A DNA stretch of 22,577 bases, taken from NCBI GenBank assembly GCA_963977405.1, contig CAXBOY010000044.1:1-22577 (forward strand), in the 5' to 3' direction. Position 1 is the first letter of the stretch. Each line of letters begins with the position of its first letter. The position numbers were made by a program, and so were the translations under genes. Under the pieces are notes generated by a model, which was not told the origin of the DNA, made no database searches, and saw only the letters and a list, made by a program, of their open reading frames with translations. The DNA is from UBA5078 sp963977405 (lineage in GTDB: Bacteria > Pseudomonadota > Gammaproteobacteria > Pseudomonadales > Pseudohongiellaceae). Below, piece after piece: positions 10,601 through 16,080 of the stretch.

Positions 10601-11273
10601 CCAAGGTACGACGCTCATTGATACAGACCCGGGCTTCATGAGCCTCGAAATCTTCACGGTCGATAAAACGCACATCGTTAGTGGCTACCACTGGGCAACC
10701 CATCTTCGAGGCTAGCGTGACCGCGGCATCGATGTAGCGCTCCTCGCCCTCGCGACCACAGCGATGCAACTCCATATAAAAATTGCCTGGAAACCAGCCC
10801 ATCCATTGCGCTAAGGCAGCAGCCGCTTTGTCCTCTCCATCCTCTAGCAGGTGACGACCGATCTCGCCGTCTCGGCCCGCTGACAGAGCGATTAGACCTT
10901 CGGAGTGTTGGGCAACCCACTCGCGACGGACCGTAAGCAAGCTGCTGGTGGACTTCTCGGTATAAGCACGCGAAATCAACTCAGTTAGGTTGCGATAGCC
11001 TTCTTTATTACGAACTAACAGCACTAGCGGACAAGGCCGCTGGGGGTTCTCTTCGTTCTCTACTAAGACATCGCAGCCACAGATCGGCTTGATGCCCGAA
11101 CGCATGGCGGCGGTATAGAATTTGATTAAACCGAACAGATTAGAGTGATCTGTGAGGGCAACGGCGGGCATCGCCATCGCAGCAGTTTTCTTGACAAGCT
11201 CATCAATACGCACCAAACCGTCGACGATGGAGTATTCGGTGTGCAATCTCAGATGTATGAATTGTTCAGGCAT
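7686..11273 (-). CDS. dnaE: DnaE, DNA polymerase III subunit alpha
   Basis: DnaE is the catalytic subunit of the replicative polymerase. The 1195-residue protein begins with a PHP domain (FIHLRLHTEYSIVDG at 5-19). As in E. coli, its first metal-site position is Arg rather than His, so it is probably not an active nuclease. Polymerase motifs include GPGRGSGAGS (363-372), the catalytic Asp405 and Asp407 in MPDFDVDF, and Asp559 in KFDFLG. The helix-hairpin-helix and OB regions follow (RETLGLYLSGHPI, then the block up to DDRSARLEV). The clamp-binding site at 924-928 reads VQDMF instead of a motif starting with Gln. Residues 1114-1148 are a Pro/Ser/Thr-rich linker absent from E. coli (1160 residues). 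The ATG has GAGAG upstream, and the gene lies 26 bases after rnhB. Confidence 0.99.
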   Translation of the reverse strand: MPEQFIHLRLHTEYSIVDGLVRIDELVKKTAAMAMPAVALTDHSNLFGLIKFYTAAMRSGIKPICGCDVLVENEENPQRPCPLVLLVRNKEGYRNLTELISRAYTEKSTSSLLTVRREWVAQHSEGLIALSAGRDGEIGRHLLEDGEDKAAAALAQWMGWFPGNFYMELHRCGREGEERYIDAAVTLASKMGCPVVATNDVRFIDREDFEAHEARVCINERRTLDDPRRSHNYTEQQYLRSAAEMEELFSDLPEAIANTRAIAMCCNLDLELGKPYLPNYPIPENYTVEEFFLEISKEGLNKRLKKIFAKLTPESDELALKIKPYYERLDFELNVINQMGFPGYFLIVMEFIQWAKDNDIPVGPGRGSGAGSIVAYALGITDLDPLRYDLLFERFLNPERVSMPDFDVDFCMDGRDRVIAHVADLYGKEAVSQIITFGTMAAKAVVRDVARVQGKSYGLADKLSKLIPFEPGMTLTKALEQEPALQEFIDGDEDAQEIMEMAFKLEGITRNVGKHAGGVVIAPTKLTDFSPLYCDENGEGLVTQFDKNDVETAGLVKFDFLGLRTLTIIDWAIKMINAQEFADGSSTLDITEIPLDDRKVYDLLQRGETTAVFQLESRGMKDLIKRLLPSRFEDIIALVALFRPGPLQSGMVDDFINRKHGRADVDYPHPELEPVLSNTYGVILYQEQVMQIAQVLASYSLGGADMLRRAMGKKKPEEMAKQRDLFMEGAATRGIDPKQAGSIFDLMEKFAGYGFNKSHSAAYALVSYQTAWLKEHYPAYFMAAVLSADMQNTDKVVTLIEECRQMKLPLVVPDVNLGEFNFTVNVNREIVYGLGAIKGLGEGPVASIIAARKAGGKFVSLLDFCQRVDARSVNKRTLEALIKAGALDSLQSGSKDQARASLFAAIAETTKAAEQSSRNEAIGVQDMFGEISPATVPTSAGSGLQTRARPWSEQQRLANERETLGLYLSGHPIDEFLPEIGRMTRDRLANLKPERESQLVAGLVVSTRTMKSKRGDTIAFVVLDDRSARLEVSVFGREYEQFRDLLQKDSILVIDCFVSVDDYSGAMRGRTKHIVGLDQARALFAKGLELHLHSDYLMPDFTQTLTRILEAHRPAPVDTDVAPVQSPPEREGKTRTPSSLAQTQSACPVRIYYERRGSKGCVQLGEQWSVLPSQGLLQRLQEEFGRARVRLNYQQ

Positions 11274-11299
11274 GCTCTCTCACGTTCTCTGGGAAGAAT

Positions 11300-11905
11300 T
11301 TACTGCGATTGACCCATGGCCAACTGCACGGGCTTATAGGAGCGGCGATGGACGGCGCAGGGGCCGAGCCTCGCGAGTGCTTGCAAGTGCAGCGCTGTCG
11401 GATAACCTTTATGCTTGGCGAAGCCATAACCCGGATAGGAAGCCTCCATAGCCTCCATTTCACGATCGCGCGTTACCTTAGCGAGTATCGATGCCGCGGC
11501 GATACAATCTACCTTGGAGTCGCCCTTTACGACAGCCGTACTCGGATAGTCCCAACGCGGGCAATACAGCCCATCAACATAGACGAAACCGGGCTGTATC
11601 GTCAGTGCCTTCGCCGCGCGTGACATGGCTAAAAGGCTCGCTTGTAAGATATTGATCGAATCGATCTCAGCAACGCTCGCTCTGCCCAAAGCATAGCATA
11701 GGGCCGAATCCATGATGAGCTGAAATAAGTGCTCGCGCTGCAGCGCACTGAGCTTCTTGGAGTCGTTGAGCTTTGGTATTGGGTGCTTAGGATCAAGTAT
11801 GACTGCAGCGGCAACGACATCGCCCGCTAAAGGGCCCCTACCTACTTCGTCGACACCGGCCACCAGCGCATGCTGGGCATCGGGGTAAGGAAAACTCAAC
11901 TGCAT
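11300..11905 (-). CDS. rnhB: RnhB, ribonuclease HII
   Basis: RNase HII cuts RNA in RNA-DNA hybrids and starts removal of single ribonucleotides misincorporated into DNA. The 201-residue protein is close to the 198 of E. coli. The four acidic active-site residues are visible: Asp19 and Glu20 in GVDEVGRGPLAG, Asp111 in YVDGLYC, and Asp129 in KGDSKVD. The LNDSKKLS block (47-53) and ASILAKVTRD (138-147) are also typical. The ATG starts three bases after the lpxB stop, within the lpxB-rnhB-dnaE order common in gammaproteobacteria. Proximity to dnaE fits a role in repairing products of the replicative polymerase. Confidence 0.98.
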   Translation of the reverse strand: MQLSFPYPDAQHALVAGVDEVGRGPLAGDVVAAAVILDPKHPIPKLNDSKKLSALQREHLFQLIMDSALCYALGRASVAEIDSINILQASLLAMSRAAKALTIQPGFVYVDGLYCPRWDYPSTAVVKGDSKVDCIAAASILAKVTRDREMEAMEASYPGYGFAKHKGYPTALHLQALARLGPCAVHRRSYKPVQLAMGQSQ

Positions 11906-11908
11906 AAC

Positions 11909-13066
11909 CTATGCTCCAACGGTCATGCCGCCTACTTCCAGCACCGCCTTGGCTGCTTGGGTATCGGCATCGCAGCGTATCTGCTCATGAATCTGGGCAA
12001 AGCTTGCCAACAGAGCGTCGTGTGCCTGTGTATCGTGCAACAAGCGCTCTATCTCAGCGCTAAGATTATCGACTGTGACATCGTACTGTAGGAACTCCGC
12101 CACGAGGCGTTCGCCCGCCAATAAATTAGGCAAAGACACATAGGGCACTTTAAGCATTCGGGAGGCCAGCGCATAGGTCAGCGGCGACAGACTGTAGGCA
12201 ACCAGCATTGGGCGCTTCAATAACATTGCCTCAAGAGTCGCAGTACCCGAAGCTAGCAGCACGATATCGGCCGCCCGCATGGCCTGATGGGATTGCCCAT
12301 CGAAGACATGAAAACCTTCCCATGCTCCGGCTTGCTCTAGGAGCCCTGTGACCTGCTCCAAGCGCTCGCGATTGGCACAGGGGATAAGGAACTGCAGCTC
12401 TGGATTTTGTGCTCGCACGCGCTGTGCGGTCTCGATAAACACAGGCCCGAGCCGCGCTATCTCATTGCGACGACTCCCCGGCATTAATGCGAGGTATCGA
12501 CCTATCTCTGCAACGCCTAGCGCTGCGCGCGCCAAGCGTTGCTCGTCGACACCGCCGCCATCCATAGGAATCGCATCGGCGAGGGGGTGACCCACAAAGC
12601 GAACAGGTACTTTGTGCTGATCGTAGAAGGGAGTTTCGAATGGGAACAGCGCAAGAACGAGATCAGTCGCTTTCGCGATTTTGTGAATTCGTTTCTGATC
12701 GTAGGCCCAGACACTGGGACTCACATAATGCACCGTTGGTATCTTGGCATCATGTAGCACCTGTTCGACCCGTAGATTAAAGGCGGGAGAATCGATGCCT
12801 ACAAACACGTCGGGCGGCGAGGCTAGAAAACGCGTCTCAAGATTCTTCTTGATGCGGAGTAATTCGGGCAAGCGCGCGAGTGGTTCGACAAAGCCCATAA
12901 CCGATAGCCTTTCCATCGGGGCGAACGAGGTGAAACCCTCCGCGAGCATCTTTGGCCCGCCGATTCCTTCGAACGTGGCATCTGGGCAAAGGCGCCTGAT
13001 CGCCCGAATTAAACCTTCACCGAGCGTGTCGCCCGAGGCCTCCCCTGCAATCATGCCAATTCGCAC
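11909..13066 (-). CDS. lpxB: LpxB, lipid-A-disaccharide synthase
   Basis: LpxB is a peripheral inner-membrane GT-B glycosyltransferase (family GT19). It joins 2,3-diacyl-GlcN-1-phosphate (lipid X) to UDP-2,3-diacylglucosamine to form the lipid A disaccharide. The best start is a GTG at 13064-13066 with GGAGAG upstream, giving 385 residues beginning MRIGMIAGEASGD, as in relatives. A longer frame from a TTG at 13094-13096 would add ten unmatched residues. Further blocks are PDVFVGIDSPAFN, HYVSPSVWAY, LALMPGSRRNEI, LLASGTATLEAML and YVSLPNLLAGE. It ends QIRCDADTQAAKAVLE, like E. coli. It lies 60 bases after lpxA and three before rnhB. Confidence 0.97.
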   Translation of the reverse strand: MRIGMIAGEASGDTLGEGLIRAIRRLCPDATFEGIGGPKMLAEGFTSFAPMERLSVMGFVEPLARLPELLRIKKNLETRFLASPPDVFVGIDSPAFNLRVEQVLHDAKIPTVHYVSPSVWAYDQKRIHKIAKATDLVLALFPFETPFYDQHKVPVRFVGHPLADAIPMDGGGVDEQRLARAALGVAEIGRYLALMPGSRRNEIARLGPVFIETAQRVRAQNPELQFLIPCANRERLEQVTGLLEQAGAWEGFHVFDGQSHQAMRAADIVLLASGTATLEAMLLKRPMLVAYSLSPLTYALASRMLKVPYVSLPNLLAGERLVAEFLQYDVTVDNLSAEIERLLHDTQAHDALLASFAQIHEQIRCDADTQAAKAVLEVGGMTVGA

Positions 13067-13126
13067 GCCACTCTCCGGTCTAATGCACAGACGCAATCGG
13101 AGCGGCTTTGCGCGCCCCGAAACGTC

Positions 13127-13903
13127 TTAGCGTTGAATGCCTCTTGTGGAGGATACGATGGAATCTACGAAGACTTGAATCTCCGGATGCTGCTGCGCTA
13201 CAGGTTGCAACTCTTCGAGCGCTTCCTTCACCGTCAGGCCTTTCTTATAGAGTGTTTTAAAGGCGCGGCGAATCAATAAAATCATGTCCTTGTCAAAACC
13301 GCGTCGCTCTAAACCAATTGCGTTAATACTGCGCGCAACGGGCGGTGTGCCACTCACGATTAAGTAGGCTGGCACATCATTGCTGACATGGGTCATGCCC
13401 CCTATCATCGAGTGCGCACCGATTTTGAGGAACTGATTAACGCCGGCATAGCCGCCGAGGATTGCCCAATCACCTACCTCTACATGGCCAGAAATACCGA
13501 CATTATTCGCGAAAATACTGTGGTTACCCACGATGCAATCGTGCGCAACATGGACATAAGGCATTAGAAGATTATGGCTGCCGATGCGAGTTATACCGCC
13601 GCCGAAGCCAGTGCCTCTGTGCAGCGTTGCACCTTCACGAATCACGTTGTCTGAACCGATCTCCAGCCAAGTCTGCTCGCCTTCAAACTTCTTATCCGCT
13701 GGGTCTTCGCCCACCGACGCGAACTGAAATATTCTATTGTTCTTACCGATTTTAGTATTCGAACGAATAACGACATGGGATCCAATTACAGTGCCCTCGT
13801 CGATCTCAACTCCAGGCCCAATAATTGTCCACGGCCCGACGCTGACGTTATCGGCCAGTTTCGCACTCGGATCAATGATGGCTTGTGGATCAATCAATTT
13901 CAT
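13127..13903 (-). CDS. lpxA: LpxA, UDP-N-acetylglucosamine O-acyltransferase
   Basis: LpxA starts lipid A synthesis by moving a 3-hydroxyacyl chain from ACP to the 3-OH of UDP-GlcNAc. It forms a trimer with a left-handed beta-helix, visible here as hexapeptide repeats over residues about 10-185, followed by a helical C-terminal domain. The start is the ATG at 13901-13903 (AAAGGAAG upstream), giving 258 residues beginning MKLIDPQAIIDPSA, much like Pseudomonas. This start overlaps the fabZ end by 14 bases. Catalytic His121 (E. coli His125) is present in HVAHDCIVG. His118 and His140 are also kept, but the position of E. coli His160 is Asn156 and that of Glu200 is Ile196. Gly169 sits at the E. 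coli Gly173 chain-length position. Confidence 0.97.
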   Translation of the reverse strand: MKLIDPQAIIDPSAKLADNVSVGPWTIIGPGVEIDEGTVIGSHVVIRSNTKIGKNNRIFQFASVGEDPADKKFEGEQTWLEIGSDNVIREGATLHRGTGFGGGITRIGSHNLLMPYVHVAHDCIVGNHSIFANNVGISGHVEVGDWAILGGYAGVNQFLKIGAHSMIGGMTHVSNDVPAYLIVSGTPPVARSINAIGLERRGFDKDMILLIRRAFKTLYKKGLTVKEALEELQPVAQQHPEIQVFVDSIVSSTRGIQR

Positions 13904-14339
13904 TCTTCCTTTCCGCACACATAATGATAGCCGAGCAGACTAATTGATCGTCGACGCTGGCTGTACACTGAAATTTATAAATGCCGCGCTTACTCGTTAT
14001 GATCGTCGCGTGCAACATAAGCTTATCACCGGGCACTACGGGTCTTTTTAGACGCACTTCGTCGGCACCGACGAAATAATATAAATAGCCATCTTTGGGC
14101 TTCTTCTCTTGGCTCTTGAAACCGAGCACGCCAGCAGCTTGAGCTAGGGCTTCGATAATCAAAACCCCCGGCATAATTGGCCGCCCAGGAAAATGCCCCT
14201 CGAAGAAATGCTCATTCACAGAGACATTCTTGTAGGCAAGGATAGACTTCCCCAGATCGATTTCCACCACCCTATCCACTAACAGAAAGGGGTAGCGTTG
14301 AGGTAAGTATTCCTTAATTTCTTCGATGTTCATCATCAT
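13890..14339 (-). CDS. fabZ: FabZ, 3-hydroxyacyl-[ACP] dehydratase
   Basis: FabZ dehydrates beta-hydroxyacyl-ACP in fatty acid elongation. It competes with LpxA and LpxD for the same 3-hydroxyacyl-ACP pool, which explains its place between them. The 149-residue hotdog-fold protein carries LPQRYPFLLVDRV (12-24), the catalytic His49 in EGHFPGRPIMPG, and Glu63 in IIEALAQ. The late block RLKRPVVPGDKL is also typical. Three ATG codons stand in a row at 14331-14339. The first is best spaced from the AGGA ribosome-binding site, but the next two would change the product by only one or two residues. The end of the gene overlaps the lpxA start. Confidence 0.98.
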   Translation of the reverse strand: MMMNIEEIKEYLPQRYPFLLVDRVVEIDLGKSILAYKNVSVNEHFFEGHFPGRPIMPGVLIIEALAQAAGVLGFKSQEKKPKDGYLYYFVGADEVRLKRPVVPGDKLMLHATIITSKRGIYKFQCTASVDDQLVCSAIIMCAERKNEID

Positions 14340-14402
14340 TGAGTTCCTGAATCAGGCGTCCGTACTTTTCTTATCGTTTCTATCCAACAAATTAGGCGAG
14401 GA

Positions 14403-15434
14403 CTATTTTCCTAATGTGAGTTTTTCTAATTCTTTAAGCCGTTTGGCCATATCGTCTAGCTGGCGGAAACGAACAATATTGCGCTTCCATTCTTTCGACT
14501 CCAGGAGTCCCGTGCCGGAGGAGTACACTCCCGGTTCACTTATCGACTGGCTTACCAGTGACATCGCACTAATCATAACCTTATCGGCGATGTGCAGATG
14601 CCCAATGACTCCCACACCGCCACCGATAGTGCAGTAACGCCCTATCGTGGTGCTGCCTGCAATTGCGCTACAGCCACAGATAATAGTGTGCTCACCGATA
14701 ATGCAGTTATGCGCAATTTGCACGTGGTTATCTATCTTAACCCCGTGTTCAATAATCGTATCATCCAAAGCGCCACGATCGATCGTAGATCCCGCACCGA
14801 TCTCAACATCACTACCGATCTGGACACCGCCGAGCTGGGCAATCTTAATGGACTGCTTGCCATCGAATGCGAATCCGAAGCCATCGGCGCCAATTACAAC
14901 TGAAGAATGTAATACAGCTCTATCGCCAATTAAAACGTCATGATAGACACTAACGTTCGCAAACAATGTGCAGTCTTCACCAATACTGCTGCGAGCCCCA
15001 ATACTACAACCAGCCCCTATTCTTGTGCGCGCCCCAATCGTGACTCCGGCAGCAATTACTGCATGGGGTCCAATGCTGACTTGCGGTGCGAGCACAGCAC
15101 TGGGATGCACCGAGGCTGTGGGGTGAACACCAGGCTCGTCTGCGCGCTCGGGCGCAAAGAGTTGTGATGCTTTCGCGTAGCTGACATAGGGGTTCGAAGT
15201 TAGCAGTTGCGCGCAACTACAACTATCGGAGAACGCTGAATCAATGATCACGGCGCTCGCCTGGGTACTTGCGAGTTGATGGACGTAACGAGGATTACTT
15301 AAAAAACTAAGCTTGCCGACTGTGGCATTCTTCAAAGTCGCAAGCCCATCAATCTGCAGTGTAGGATCTCCGCGCAGCTCAACCTCAAGCAGCGCGGACA
15401 ACTCACCTAGTGTGTAGACAGTTTGCTTGCTCAC
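14403..15434 (-). CDS. lpxD: LpxD, UDP-3-O-(3-hydroxyacyl)glucosamine N-acyltransferase
   Basis: LpxD adds the second 3-hydroxyacyl chain, to the 2-amino group, in the third step of lipid A synthesis. The protein has the N-terminal uridine-binding domain (TLGELSALLEVELRGD, then SFLSNPRY), a long beta-helix of hexapeptide repeats and a C-terminal helix (QLDDMAKRLKELEKL). GADGFGFAFDG, TIDRGALDDT and the catalytic His in NHVQIAHNC are clear. No ATG is available near the beginning. I chose the GTG at 15432-15434 (343 residues; an AGGG lies about nine bases upstream) because it matches the E. coli start best. A GTG at 15450-15452, only seven bases after the skp stop, would add six residues and has no clear ribosome-binding site. 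Confidence 0.96.
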   Translation of the reverse strand: MSKQTVYTLGELSALLEVELRGDPTLQIDGLATLKNATVGKLSFLSNPRYVHQLASTQASAVIIDSAFSDSCSCAQLLTSNPYVSYAKASQLFAPERADEPGVHPTASVHPSAVLAPQVSIGPHAVIAAGVTIGARTRIGAGCSIGARSSIGEDCTLFANVSVYHDVLIGDRAVLHSSVVIGADGFGFAFDGKQSIKIAQLGGVQIGSDVEIGAGSTIDRGALDDTIIEHGVKIDNHVQIAHNCIIGEHTIICGCSAIAGSTTIGRYCTIGGGVGVIGHLHIADKVMISAMSLVSQSISEPGVYSSGTGLLESKEWKRNIVRFRQLDDMAKRLKELEKLTLGK

Positions 15435-15459
15435 TTGGTGAGACCCTGTCACTGCGGAT

Positions 15460-15972
15460 TTACTGGTTAAGTTCGTTGAGCTTAGCCGTCACTTTACCGG
15501 AAATGTCATAGACATTATCGAAAAATGCGACGCTATCTGCATTGAGCACTAGTGTGTAGCCACCTTCTTGCACCACTGACTGAATCGCGGCACCAAGATT
15601 CTGACGCATGCTATCAACAAAGGCTTGCTGACGCTCTTGCAAAGCGGCCTGCACGCGCTCGGAAATCAGTTGTAACTGAACTTGCTTCTCTTGGGCGTCC
15701 GAATTGATTTTACGCTTCTCGGAATCGCTCATGATGGACTCATCGCGCTGGGCGCGAGTGACAAGCTCACGTAGCTCTGTGTTCAGGCGGTCAGCGCGCT
15801 CCTGATCGTCACTAAATTCCTCGTTAATTGCGGCCTGCATTTCCTGCGCTGCCTGGGAATTGAACAGGGCTTGCTCGAGATTAACAACGCCCACTACAGG
15901 CTGCTGCGCAATTGCTACAGCAGATGTTAGCAACAAACCTGCAAATGCCAATACTTTCGATATCGTTTTCAC
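15460..15972 (-). CDS. skp: Skp/OmpH, periplasmic outer-membrane protein chaperone
   Basis: Skp is a trimeric periplasmic chaperone that holds unfolded outer-membrane proteins for delivery to the BAM complex. The product begins with a signal peptide (hydrophobic core LAFAGLLLTSAVA) with likely cleavage after AIA and before QQP. This is followed by VVGVVNLEQALFNS, a charged Gln/Glu/Arg-rich coiled coil (about residues 40-120), and a C-terminal strand segment containing GGYTLVLNADSVAFFD. I prefer the GTG at 15970-15972, with GGAG eight bases upstream, which gives a 170-residue precursor with a standard signal peptide. An ATG at 16009-16011, with AGGA ten bases upstream, would lengthen the signal n-region by 13 residues and cannot be excluded. 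The gene follows bamA, its functional partner. Confidence 0.93.
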   Translation of the reverse strand: MKTISKVLAFAGLLLTSAVAIAQQPVVGVVNLEQALFNSQAAQEMQAAINEEFSDDQERADRLNTELRELVTRAQRDESIMSDSEKRKINSDAQEKQVQLQLISERVQAALQERQQAFVDSMRQNLGAAIQSVVQEGGYTLVLNADSVAFFDNVYDISGKVTAKLNELNQ

Positions 15973-16035
15973 TTTCCAATCTCCGAATGAGCCGTTGAAC
16001 AGTATCTTCATACTGTAATTTTCCTGTTGCGTTTA

Positions 16036-16064
16036 GCGTGACCATCGTGTCTCGACGGTCACGC
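16036..16064 (-). other. Intercistronic hairpin between bamA and skp
   Basis: The arms GCGTGACC (16036-16043) and GGTCACGC (16057-16064) are perfectly complementary. After a single mismatch three more base pairs form inside, leaving a 5-base loop. The structure lies 16-44 bases after the bamA stop and about 15 bases before the AGGA element upstream of skp. On the minus strand no U-tract follows, so a classic intrinsic terminator is unlikely. It may stabilise or separate the bamA and skp messages or act in partial attenuation. Confidence 0.5.
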
Positions 16065-16080
16065 AGTGATATTTACTGCC

